A stretch of 38,421 bases of DNA from Fibrobacter sp. (lineage in GTDB: Bacteria; Fibrobacterota; Fibrobacteria; Fibrobacterales; Fibrobacteraceae), in assembly GCA_017649565.1 (NCBI GenBank), contig JAGCGO010000016.1, positions 1 to 38,421 on the forward strand, read 5' to 3'. The notes under the pieces were generated by a model. That model was not told the origin of the DNA, made no database searches, and saw nothing but the letters and a program-made list of their open reading frames with translations. Of this stretch, positions 1-8,178 are shown piece after piece; positions within the stretch are counted from its first letter, which is position 1, and each line of letters starts with the position of its first letter. Both the position numbers and the translations under genes were made by a program.

Positions 1-1083
<1,083 letters not shown>

Positions 1084-1182
1084 TGTTCGCCTTTTTTCAA
1101 ATCCGACCCAAATATATAAAAGTTACGATTGGTATGGCTCGGGAAGTCCCTTTGGCCGCGATGCTTTTCTAAATTGTAGGCG

Positions 1183-2865
1183 ATGAAAGAAAATTCGGGA
1201 AAAAAAGGAAAAGTATATCTGATCGGCGCCGGGCCGGGAGATCCGGGACTGTTGACGCTGCGCGGGAAGTCCGTACTCGAAAAGGCCGACGTGGTCGTTT
1301 ACGACCGCCTTGTCTCTCCGGCCATTCTCGGATTCTGCAACCCGAAGGCCAGGATGGTGGATGTGGGCAAGATGCCGACGCACCACAAGGTCAAACAGTC
1401 CGAAATCAACAAGCTGCTAGTCCAGTTTGCCGAAGAGTATCCTGAGGGCGTGATTGCCCGCCTCAAGGGGGGCGATCCGTTCGTGTTCGGTCGTGGCGGC
1501 GAAGAGGCATTGGAGCTGGTGGCCGCCGATGTGGAGTTCGAAGTCGTTCCGGGCATTACCTCCGCGATTTCGGTGCCGGCTTACGCAGGGATTCCCGTGA
1601 GCCATCGCGGCATTGCGACGAGTTTCCATATTATCACGGGGCATGAAAGGTCAGACGAGAGAACGCTCGCTGGCTCGCTACAGACGAGAGACGAGAGGGC
1701 CTGTCAGGTCTTTGAGCCTGCCGAAATGAGCTGTGCATCTGATCGACTCTCATTGGATTTCGAGGCAATTGCGCGTTGTCCCGGCACCCTCATCTTCTTG
1801 ATGGGCATCGCCAACATGGACTTTATCGCCCGCCGCCTTATGGAATGCGGCAAGGACCCGAAAACGCCGCTCGCCTTTATCGAGAAGGGGACGACCCCGT
1901 ACCAGCGCACCGTCATGGCGACGCTTCAAACGGCGGGGGAGACCATCATCCGCGAAAACGTGACCGCTCCGGCAATTACCATAATGGGTGGCGTGGTGGA
2001 ACTAGGCAAAACACTTGCCTGGAAAAAGAACCTGCCGCTTTCGGGCAAGCGCCTTGTAGTGACACGTGCCGCAAAGCAAGCCAGCGGAATTTCCGCCCGC
2101 CTGACCGCTCTCGGCGCCGAAGTCATCGAAACTCCGATGATCGAGACAAAGGATGTCTTCCCCGGCTTGCCCGGGAACCTCCCTGCCAATTTCGATGACC
2201 TCAAAAATTTCGACCTCCTCGCCTTCACCAGCACCAACGGGGTAGAGAGTTTCTTCAAGCAACTGCTCGCTTCCGGTCGCGACATCCGCGAACTTGCCGG
2301 CAAGAAAATCGCGAGCGTGGGGAAGATTACCGAAAAGAAGCTGCTCGAGTATGGCATCCGCTGCGACTACGTGCCCGAGGACCACACCGGCGAAGGCCTG
2401 GGAATGCTTCTTCGAAGCATTTTAGACGAGAGAACGCTCGTAAACTCGCTACAGACGAGAGACGAGAGTGGAGTTGCCCTGAGCGGGACGCGTAGTGCGG
2501 AATCGAAGGATCTATTGGATGAATCTCGTATTCTCCTCCTCCAGGGCAATCTCGCTGACGACACCCTGCTGAAGTTCCTGCCGAAGGCGACCCGCTGGGT
2601 CGTTTACGAAACGCTCCCTGTGACCGAACTTCCCGAGTGGAAGCGCGAGGCCGTAGCTTCTGCCGATGCCATCGTCTTCGCGAGCACCAGCGCCGTCGAG
2701 AATTTCGTACAAATCTCTCGTCTCTCGTCTCTCGTCTCTCGTCTGAGTTTCTGCATCGGTCGTATGACGGAAGCCGCCGCCAAGAGTCACGGCTTCGAAA
2801 CGGTCACGTCCGACGAGACGACCATGGATTCCCTCGTAAAGAAAATCGTGGAGTATTACACGTGA
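1183..2865 (+). CDS. cobA-hemD: Uroporphyrinogen-III C-methyltransferase / uroporphyrinogen-III synthase fusion
   Basis: 560 residues. Residues 1 to about 280 are a SAM-dependent uroporphyrinogen-III methyltransferase (GAGPGDPGLLTLRG near the N-terminus, then RLKGGDPFVFGRGGEE and PGITSAISVPAYAGIP), which makes precorrin-2. Residues from about 285 to the end are HemD, which cyclises hydroxymethylbilane (LVVTRAAKQASG, LAFTSTNGVESFF, FASTSAVENFV). Such fusions are known. The odd part is three in-frame insertions of heptamer-repeat DNA: about residues 157-192 between the HIITGHE segment and TLIFLMG, about 414-446 inside HemD, and 511-521 near its C-terminus. They fall between conserved blocks and the reading frame stays open, so the enzyme is probably active. 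The stop overlaps the next GTG start (GTGA), indicating translational coupling. No hemA or hemC is visible. Only a weak GTAGG precedes the start. Confidence 0.93.
   Translation: MKENSGKKGKVYLIGAGPGDPGLLTLRGKSVLEKADVVVYDRLVSPAILGFCNPKARMVDVGKMPTHHKVKQSEINKLLVQFAEEYPEGVIARLKGGDPFVFGRGGEEALELVAADVEFEVVPGITSAISVPAYAGIPVSHRGIATSFHIITGHERSDERTLAGSLQTRDERACQVFEPAEMSCASDRLSLDFEAIARCPGTLIFLMGIANMDFIARRLMECGKDPKTPLAFIEKGTTPYQRTVMATLQTAGETIIRENVTAPAITIMGGVVELGKTLAWKKNLPLSGKRLVVTRAAKQASGISARLTALGAEVIETPMIETKDVFPGLPGNLPANFDDLKNFDLLAFTSTNGVESFFKQLLASGRDIRELAGKKIASVGKITEKKLLEYGIRCDYVPEDHTGEGLGMLLRSILDERTLVNSLQTRDESGVALSGTRSAESKDLLDESRILLLQGNLADDTLLKFLPKATRWVVYETLPVTELPEWKREAVASADAIVFASTSAVENFVQISRLSSLVSRLSFCIGRMTEAAAKSHGFETVTSDETTMDSLVKKIVEYYT
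1653..1758 (+). repeat. Composite heptamer-repeat insertion inside cobA
   Basis: A 45-bp module (1653-1697) is one AGACGAG unit, a 22-nt middle, two more AGACGAG units and AG. About 60 bp of further inserted sequence follows, ending in ATTGGAT. The same module and the same ATTGGAT end recur at 2424-2520 in the HemD half. It encodes a peptide containing DERT, then SLQTRDER, absent from ordinary SUMT proteins at this position. The 45-bp length keeps the reading frame. Confidence 0.8.
2403..2421. repeat. 8-bp-stem hairpin just before the hemD heptamer insertion
   Basis: AATGCTTC, loop TTC, GAAGCATT form a perfect 8-bp stem inside the coding sequence, ending 2 bp before the AGACGAG module at 2424. 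It may be chance codon content or part of the inserted element. The equivalent position before the cobA insertion lacks it. Confidence 0.4.
2424..2520 (+). repeat. Composite heptamer-repeat insertion inside hemD
   Basis: The 45-bp module at 2424-2468 matches the one at 1653-1697 closely (AGACGAG, AGAACGCTCG..., CTAC, AGACGAG twice, AG). The following segment contains CCTGAGCGGGACG and AATCGAAGGATCT and ends ATTGGAT, like the cobA copy. It encodes DERT, then SLQTRDES, between the expected HemD blocks. The frame is preserved. Confidence 0.8.
2715..2744 (+). repeat. Four-unit CTCTCGT array inside hemD
   Basis: Exactly four CTCTCGT heptamers plus CT (30 bp, ten codons), the reverse complement of the AGACGAG type. 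It encodes a Ser/Arg/Leu stretch (SRLSSLVSRLS) near the HemD C-terminus, between NFVQ and FCIGRMT. Identical 30-bp arrays occur at 3285 and 3469. Confidence 0.85.
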
Positions 2866-3809
2866 ACGCCATCCTGATTATCGCTCACCACTGCATTTTA
2901 CCCGGTGCCTATAAGGGATTCGAGGCCATCCTCGACCGCCTGCATCATGACCTGCCCGGCACGCGCGTGGCCAGCACGAGTCTCCTGGATTTGGAAAACG
3001 ACTTGCGTACGCTCCTGCGCGAAGACGTGGAGTCGGTGACGCTATTGCCGTTCCTGCTGCTGAACGGACAGCATTCCAAGAACGACGTTCCCCGCGTGGT
3101 GGCGAAGCTGCAGGCCGAGTTCCCGCAAATTCCGATAACGCTCTTGCCCTGCCTCGGTGATTGGAAAGAATTTTCGAGCATGGTGGTGGCTGGTGTGCGC
3201 AATGCGCAAATAGACGAAAGAACGGACCTGCGGTCCTACAGACGAAAGACGAAAGAGAATAATGCTTTTGTTGATGAAAATCATCTCTCGTCTCTCGTCT
3301 CTCGTCTCTCGTCTAAAACTTCGAACCTCTTCTCCATCGAACTGAATCTCGAAGGCAAGAATGTCCTCGTTGTCGGCGGTGGCCGCATTGCGTATCGCAA
3401 GGTCAAGACGCTCTTGCCGACCGGTGCCCGCATCACCGTCGTCGCCCCGCAATTCGATCCGGAATTTTCTCTCGTCTCTCGTCTCTCGTCTCTCGTCTTA
3501 ATCAATCGTCCCTACGAGCCTCTCGACCTTCGCGGTATCTTCATGGTGTTCATCTGCACCGACCAACCTGCCGTGAACGCCCAGGTGTCTAACGACGCCC
3601 GCGCCCGCCGCATCCTGGTAAACAACGCCTGCGACTACTTGGACGGGGACTTTATCGTGCCCGCCCGCATGGATTTTGGCGAAAATATCGCCGTGACGGT
3701 CTCTACCCAGGGCCGAGCCCCCTCACTTGCCAAGAAGCTCAAGCAGAAAATCCAGGCCGAATGGGCCGAAAGCCTTGAACAGATCGAACGGGATTTTTCA
3801 AATACGTAG
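2862..3809 (+). CDS. Sirohydrochlorin chelatase (CbiX/CbiK-like) fused to precorrin-2 dehydrogenase (Met8/CysG N-terminal type)
   Basis: I chose the GTG at 2862, which overlaps the cobA-hemD stop (GTGA), giving 315 residues; the open frame runs further upstream, inside cobA-hemD. Residues 1 to about 115 look like a small class II chelatase (ILIIAHHC; PFLLLNGQHSKNDVP, recalling the CbiX/CbiK metal-binding histidine). Residues from about 155 on are a Met8-type NAD-dependent dehydrogenase (VLVVGGGRIAYRK Rossmann loop, VNNACDYLDGDFIVPA, VSTQGRAPSLAKKL). Together with the upstream fusion this covers uroporphyrinogen III to siroheme. The linker between the domains (about 117-151) and a loop in the dehydrogenase (about 203-213) are made of heptamer-repeat DNA. 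The chelated metal, iron or cobalt, cannot be told from sequence; iron is inferred from context. Confidence 0.85.
   Translation: MNAILIIAHHCILPGAYKGFEAILDRLHHDLPGTRVASTSLLDLENDLRTLLREDVESVTLLPFLLLNGQHSKNDVPRVVAKLQAEFPQIPITLLPCLGDWKEFSSMVVAGVRNAQIDERTDLRSYRRKTKENNAFVDENHLSSLVSRLSSKTSNLFSIELNLEGKNVLVVGGGRIAYRKVKTLLPTGARITVVAPQFDPEFSLVSRLSSLVLINRPYEPLDLRGIFMVFICTDQPAVNAQVSNDARARRILVNNACDYLDGDFIVPARMDFGENIAVTVSTQGRAPSLAKKLKQKIQAEWAESLEQIERDFSNT
3212..3314 (+). repeat. Composite heptamer-repeat element forming the inter-domain linker of the chelatase-dehydrogenase
   Basis: The left part (3212-3255) is the AGACGAA variant of the module: one unit, a middle holding a GGACC-TGC-GGTCC hairpin, two more units and AG. 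After about 29 bp comes an opposite-orientation array of four CTCTCGT units plus CT (3285-3314). The two halves are inverted relative to each other and could pair in the mRNA. The left module is 44 bp rather than 45, but the full insertion keeps the frame. Confidence 0.8.
3469..3498 (+). repeat. Four-unit CTCTCGT array inside the precorrin-2 dehydrogenase domain
   Basis: Four CTCTCGT heptamers plus CT, 30 bp and in frame, identical to 2715-2744 and 3285-3314. It encodes SLVSRLSSLV directly after VAPQFDPEF, where Met8 proteins vary in length. Confidence 0.85.
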
Positions 3810-3857
3810 GTAATGCGGGAAAAAAATTGTAAATTAAAGGACATCAGGAGATTTTTT

Positions 3858-5435
3858 ATGAAAAGAACGATAATCAATCGAGTTGCCTTTGCCGCAGCTT
3901 TTTCCGTTTCTATGGTGCTGCTGAACGCCTGCGGAGATGAAATTACAGAAACCAAGGGGGTCGATACTGTCGCCTCGCTCGACAAACTGAGTGAGTGCTC
4001 TGCGGACAATGCCGGCGAAATGGTTTATGTGGCAGATTCTGCTGCAGTATATCTGTGTACAAAAAACAAATGGGCCGTCATGACTGCTGAGGTCGTGGAT
4101 GATTCTCTTGGCAATGAGTCAGAAGAGTCGAATATGACGGGCATTGATATCGTTAAATCAATCAAGAAACTGGGGACATGTTCTGACGACAATGCCGGTG
4201 CAATGGCGTATGTGACAGATCTATCTACGGTATATTTCTGCATCTACGGGGAATGGACCGCTTTGGGAATGTCCGGCTCGGAAGAATCCGATGGCAATGT
4301 GGCCGGTGCGTGCACGGCGAAGGCTCTGAAAAGTGGCAGGGGCTACAAGATTGAGTGTGATGGTGATTCCGTTGGTGTTGTGCTGAACGGAAAAAAAGGT
4401 GAAAAGGGTGATCCCGGCGATAAAGGTGATCCCGGTGACAAGGGCGATAAAGGTACCGATGGTAGTGATGGTGAATCATGCACGGCGGTCGAACTGGCCG
4501 ACAGTACGGGCTACAAGATTGTCTGCGGTACGGATTCCGTTGGCGTTGTGTTTAAAGGTAAGAACGGGGATGACGGAAAATCCTGCAACGCAGAAATCCT
4601 GGACGACAGCACGGGCTACAAGATTGTGTGCGGTACGGATTCCGTTGGCGTTGTGCTGAACGGTAAGAACGGGGATGACGGCAAGTCATGCACGGCAGAG
4701 GAATTGGCTGACAGTACGGGCTACAAGATTGTCTGTGGCGATGATTCTGTGGGTGTTGTTTTGCATGGTAATGGTTACGAAATTTTTGATGTAACAGCTT
4801 GTTCCGAAAATTCGGAAGATGATTGCAGTGTGTATAATCCGAAAAGCAATATTTTGACCGATCTACGTGATGGAAAGACATACAAGACTGTGGCCATTGG
4901 AGACCAGGTTTGGATGGCTGAAAATATGAACTTTGAAGTGAATGGAAGCATTTGTTTTGATGAGGATCTTGCGAATTGTTTGGTGTATGGCCGTCTTTAT
5001 ACTTTTGATCAGGCTCAGTCTGTTTGCCCAGCAGGATGGCATTTGCCGGATTCTACGGAATACATGACGCTCTTCCTGTATGCGGGTGGAAAAGAGTTTA
5101 AGACGGCGGATTTGCCGGAAAACTTCCCGGCTGACATGGTTGTCGCTCTCGATGTAGCAGGTAAAATGTTGAAATCTAGGACTGGGTGGGGAAATGTGGC
5201 TTACGGCGTTGATGCCTTTGGTTTCAATGCTCTTCCGGGAGGTTTTTATAATGGCAGTTTCATACCCTCTGAGGCCTCTTTTTGGACGAAAACGAAGGAA
5301 AGTTCTTCGGAGGGTTATGCTGCATCCTTCGTTGGAAACAACCTGATATATCCGATTGATGGGGCGTTCTTGGAGCCCTTTAGTTCTGATGTTGGCATCT
5401 CTGTCCGTTGCCTAAAGGACTCGGTAAACCCCTAG
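3858..5435 (+). CDS. Lipoprotein with collagen-like segment and C-terminal FISUMP domain
   Basis: The ATG at 3858 follows AGGAG by 7 nt, giving 525 residues. The signal peptide ends in a lipobox (MVLLNAC). Two copies of a roughly 35-residue unit follow (LSECSADNAGEMVYVAD and LGTCSDDNAGAMAYVTD). A short collagen-like Gly-X-Y run (GEKGDPGDKGDPGDKGDKG, about residues 182-200) is next, flanked by four copies of a unit of the form CTAxxL-DSTGYKIVCG-DSVGVVL-GKNG. The last 190 or so residues are a FISUMP domain (DLRDGKTYKTVAIGDQVWMAENM; CPAGWHLPDS; GISVRCLKD). Probably exported and anchored in the outer membrane; function unknown. It sits between siroheme genes and hemB without obvious metabolic relation. 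Tandem DNA repeats here may vary in copy number between strains. Confidence 0.88.
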   Translation: MKRTIINRVAFAAAFSVSMVLLNACGDEITETKGVDTVASLDKLSECSADNAGEMVYVADSAAVYLCTKNKWAVMTAEVVDDSLGNESEESNMTGIDIVKSIKKLGTCSDDNAGAMAYVTDLSTVYFCIYGEWTALGMSGSEESDGNVAGACTAKALKSGRGYKIECDGDSVGVVLNGKKGEKGDPGDKGDPGDKGDKGTDGSDGESCTAVELADSTGYKIVCGTDSVGVVFKGKNGDDGKSCNAEILDDSTGYKIVCGTDSVGVVLNGKNGDDGKSCTAEELADSTGYKIVCGDDSVGVVLHGNGYEIFDVTACSENSEDDCSVYNPKSNILTDLRDGKTYKTVAIGDQVWMAENMNFEVNGSICFDEDLANCLVYGRLYTFDQAQSVCPAGWHLPDSTEYMTLFLYAGGKEFKTADLPENFPADMVVALDVAGKMLKSRTGWGNVAYGVDAFGFNALPGGFYNGSFIPSEASFWTKTKESSSEGYAASFVGNNLIYPIDGAFLEPFSSDVGISVRCLKDSVNP

Positions 5436-5463
5436 CCTCTAACCCCTAACCCCTAGGCCCTAA
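5429..5463 (+). repeat. Five degenerate CCCCTAA heptamers between the FISUMP gene and hemB
   Basis: Units read CCCCTAG, CCTCTAA, CCCCTAA, CCCCTAG, GCCCTAA. The first unit contains the stop codon of the FISUMP gene and the last ends 3 bp before the hemB ATG, so the array replaces the usual ribosome-binding region. Confidence 0.75.
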
Positions 5464-5466
5464 GCC

Positions 5467-6432
5467 ATGATTATCCGTCCCCGCCGCTTGCGCAAGAATG
5501 AAACCATCCGCAACATGGTTGCGGAAACCGCAGTCAACCCCGATTCCCTCGTCTACCCGATGTTCGTGGTAGAAGGGGAGGGCATCAAGGAAGAAATCCC
5601 CTCGATGCCCGGGCAGTTCCGTTTTTCTATCGATGAAATCTTGAAGGAACTCGAAAGCTGCGTTGCGCTGGGAATCAAGTCGATATTGCTTTTCGGCATC
5701 CCGCACCACAAGGACGAAATGGCGACTTGCGCTTACGACGACGATGGCATTGTGCAGCGCGCGGTGCGCTCCATCAAGGCTCATTTCCCCGATCTGTACG
5801 TGATTACGGACGTGTGCCTTTGCGAGTATATGAGTCACGGGCATTGCGGGATTATCAAGGATGGCGACGTGGATAACGACCCGACGCTGGAACTCCTTGC
5901 GAAGACGGCACTTTCGCATGCGATTGCCGGAGCCGACATGGTTGCCCCTTCCGACATGATGGACGGCCGTGTGGGAGCCATTCGCGAATGTCTCGATGAA
6001 CATGGATTCACGAATACTCCGATTATGGCTTACAGCGCGAAATTCGCAAGCGCTTATTACGGGCCGTTCCGCGATGCGGCCGATTCCGCTCCGCATTTCG
6101 GCAACCGCAAGAGCTACCAGATGGACGTGCGCAACGGCCGTGAGGCTCTGCGCGAAGTGGAACTCGATATCGAGGAAGGGGCCGACATCGTGATGGTGAA
6201 GCCTGGCCTAGCCTTCCTGGACGTGCTGCGCGAGGCTGCCGGGATAAGCGACGTGCCTGTGGCGGTCTATAACGTGAGCGGCGAGTATTCCATGGTGAAG
6301 GCTGCCGCGAAACTGGGCTGGATTGACGAAAACGCCATCATCCGCGAAAATTTGCTGGCCTTCAAGCGCGCCGGAGCCGATATCATCATCACTTACCATG
6401 CCAAGGAAGCCCTGGAGAAGGGCTTGCTGTAA
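5467..6432 (+). CDS. hemB: Porphobilinogen synthase (delta-aminolevulinic acid dehydratase)
   Basis: 321 residues, normal for the family. It condenses two 5-aminolevulinate molecules to porphobilinogen in the cytoplasm. The zinc-site cysteines are present (C117, C119, C127 in [14 protein letters not shown]), so it is of the zinc-dependent type. The two Schiff-base lysines are K192 ([17 protein letters not shown]) and K245 (VMVKPG). The common Thr of the YTxHGHCG motif is Met here. The ATG at 5467 is preceded by the CCCCTAA heptamer array instead of a Shine-Dalgarno sequence, so translation may be weak or non-canonical. It lies 31 bp after the FISUMP lipoprotein and upstream of hemL. Confidence 0.96.
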   Translation: MIIRPRRLRKNETIRNMVAETAVNPDSLVYPMFVVEGEGIKEEIPSMPGQFRFSIDEILKELESCVALGIKSILLFGIPHHKDEMATCAYDDDGIVQRAVRSIKAHFPDLYVITDVCLCEYMSHGHCGIIKDGDVDNDPTLELLAKTALSHAIAGADMVAPSDMMDGRVGAIRECLDEHGFTNTPIMAYSAKFASAYYGPFRDAADSAPHFGNRKSYQMDVRNGREALREVELDIEEGADIVMVKPGLAFLDVLREAAGISDVPVAVYNVSGEYSMVKAAAKLGWIDENAIIRENLLAFKRAGADIIITYHAKEALEKGLL

Positions 6433-6446
6433 TTTATTTGCATTCA

Positions 6447-6851
6447 ATGGAAAATAAAAAGAAAAAACTCATGCTTCTTGCAGCTTTCAGCGCTGCCGCT
6501 ATCTTCACTGCCTGCGGTGGTGATTCTTCCGCCTCTGCAAACAGTGATTTTGATCCGCTGAGGGGTAAGACAGTTGCGTCTTGCGACGTGGTTGCTGCCA
6601 TGGGTACCTTTGAAAGCCATTCCTGTACAGCTATGGCTGCTGACGACGCACGCGCTGAATCTTTTATTAAAAGGTGTGTTCCCAAAATGGAAGGTAGCAT
6701 ATTCGTTTATACGGCCGGTAATGGCTGCGCTGAGGCTGAACTTTCTTGTGTGGTCGAAAACACTGTCTGGTACTTCTACGGAGATGGCATGGACGCTTAT
6801 ACCTGCGAACATATGGTCAAGGAAAACCAAATGCTTCTTGAGAATCTTTAG
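6447..6851 (+). CDS. Small lipoprotein of unknown function
   Basis: 134 residues from the ATG at 6447; an in-frame TTG at 6438 is also possible but would only add three residues. The N-terminus [25 protein letters not shown] is a lipoprotein signal peptide with lipobox FTAC. The mature part has six further cysteines (in VASCDV, SHSCTA, IKRCVP, NGCAE, LSCVV and YTCEH), suggesting a disulfide-stabilised periplasmic or surface protein. I do not recognise the family; its spacing of cysteines is reminiscent of the lipoprotein at 29867. It lies between hemB (14 bp upstream) and hemL, and a terminator-like hairpin follows. No clear ribosome-binding site. Confidence 0.7.
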   Translation: MENKKKKLMLLAAFSAAAIFTACGGDSSASANSDFDPLRGKTVASCDVVAAMGTFESHSCTAMAADDARAESFIKRCVPKMEGSIFVYTAGNGCAEAELSCVVENTVWYFYGDGMDAYTCEHMVKENQMLLENL

Positions 6852-6856
6852 AAGAC

Positions 6857-6877
6857 CCAGCCCTATGGCTGGTTTTT
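6857..6877 (+). terminator. Rho-independent terminator between the small lipoprotein and hemL
   Basis: CCAGCC, loop CTAT, GGCTGG, followed by TTTTT. It lies 5 bp after the lipoprotein stop and 14 bp before the hemL ATG, so it may attenuate read-through into hemL rather than end transcription fully. Confidence 0.65.
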
Positions 6878-6891
6878 CTATTTTGGAGTCT

Positions 6892-8178
6892 ATGAACCAT
6901 TCTCTTAGCGAAAAACTTTTTGCAGAAGCCAAGAACCTGATGCCGGGCGGCGTGAACAGCCCGGTGCGTGCCTTTGGGAACGTGGGGGCGACCCCTCCGT
7001 TTATCGCCCGCGCGAAGGGCAGCCACATCTACGACGTGGACGGGAACGACTATATCGATTACGTGGGCAGCTGGGGTCCGATGCTTTTGGGGCATGCCCA
7101 CGATGCCGTTGTCAAGGCGGTGGCCGAGACGGCGCAGAACGGACTCAGCTTTGGTGCCCCTTGTGGCCTGGAATCCAAGCTTGCGAAGCTCGTGATGGAT
7201 TTGGTGCCGAGCGTGGAAATGATTCGCATGGTGAACAGCGGCACCGAGGCGACGATGAGCGCCATCCGTGCGGCCCGCGGTTTTACCGGACGCGACAAGA
7301 TCGTGAAATTCGAGGGCTGCTACCACGGCCATAGCGATAGCCTGCTTATCAAGGCGGGTTCGGGCATGCTCACGACAGGCAAGCCGAGCAGCAAGGGCGT
7401 GCCTGCTGACCTCGCGAAGTATACGCTCACGCTCCAGTACAACGACGTGGCGGGCGTGAAGGAACTTTTCGACAAGATTGGCGACGAGATTGCTGGCGTC
7501 ATCGTGGAGCCGGTGGCGGGGAACATGGGCGTCGTGCCCGCAAAACCTGAATTCCTGCAGGCCCTTTCCGATGAAACCAGGAAACACGGTGCCTTGCTGA
7601 TTGTGGACGAGGTGATGACGGGATTCCGCGTGGGTATCCACTGCGCGCAGGGTCTGTACGGCATCAAGCCTGACCTTACGACGTTCGGCAAGATTATCGG
7701 CGGCGGCATGCCCGTGGGCGCTTATGGCGGCCGCTTGGACGTGATGCAGCAGATTGCGCCGCTCGGCGGGATTTACCAGGCGGGAACGCTTTCCGGGAAT
7801 CCGGTCGCGATGGCGGCGGGGCTTACGACGATGCAGGAACTCGTGGCGCATCCCGAGTACTACGTGCATGCCGAAGCGATGACGACACGACTGCTCGACG
7901 GCCTCAAGGATGCCGCGAAGTCTGCAGGAATCCCGCTAGCTGTAAACCAGGTGGGGGCGATGGGCTGCGTGTTCTTTACTGAGGGCCCGGTGGAATGCTT
8001 TGCCGACGTGCAGAAGTCCGACCTGGAACTGTTCCGCAGGTATTTCCTCGGGATGCTCGATGAGGGTATCTATCTGGCACCGAGCCAGTTCGAGGCAATC
8101 TTCGTGAGCGCTATGCATACGGAAAGCGACATCGACCGTACCGTCGATGCCGCCAGGAAAGTCTTCAAGACACTTTAA
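6892..8178 (+). CDS. hemL: Glutamate-1-semialdehyde 2,1-aminomutase
   Basis: I chose the ATG at 6892 ([28 protein letters not shown]) because GGAG lies 3 nt upstream and the 428-residue length fits; the open frame extends upstream over the lipoprotein gene and terminator. A class III aminotransferase fold using PLP, it converts glutamate-1-semialdehyde to 5-aminolevulinate, the last step of the C5 route. The PLP lysine is K267 in [34 protein letters not shown] and VDEVMTGFR are typical. The product feeds HemB. The 3' end overlaps by 3 bp with the convergent acyl-CoA synthetase gene. Confidence 0.96.
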   Translation: MNHSLSEKLFAEAKNLMPGGVNSPVRAFGNVGATPPFIARAKGSHIYDVDGNDYIDYVGSWGPMLLGHAHDAVVKAVAETAQNGLSFGAPCGLESKLAKLVMDLVPSVEMIRMVNSGTEATMSAIRAARGFTGRDKIVKFEGCYHGHSDSLLIKAGSGMLTTGKPSSKGVPADLAKYTLTLQYNDVAGVKELFDKIGDEIAGVIVEPVAGNMGVVPAKPEFLQALSDETRKHGALLIVDEVMTGFRVGIHCAQGLYGIKPDLTTFGKIIGGGMPVGAYGGRLDVMQQIAPLGGIYQAGTLSGNPVAMAAGLTTMQELVAHPEYYVHAEAMTTRLLDGLKDAAKSAGIPLAVNQVGAMGCVFFTEGPVECFADVQKSDLELFRRYFLGMLDEGIYLAPSQFEAIFVSAMHTESDIDRTVDAARKVFKTL

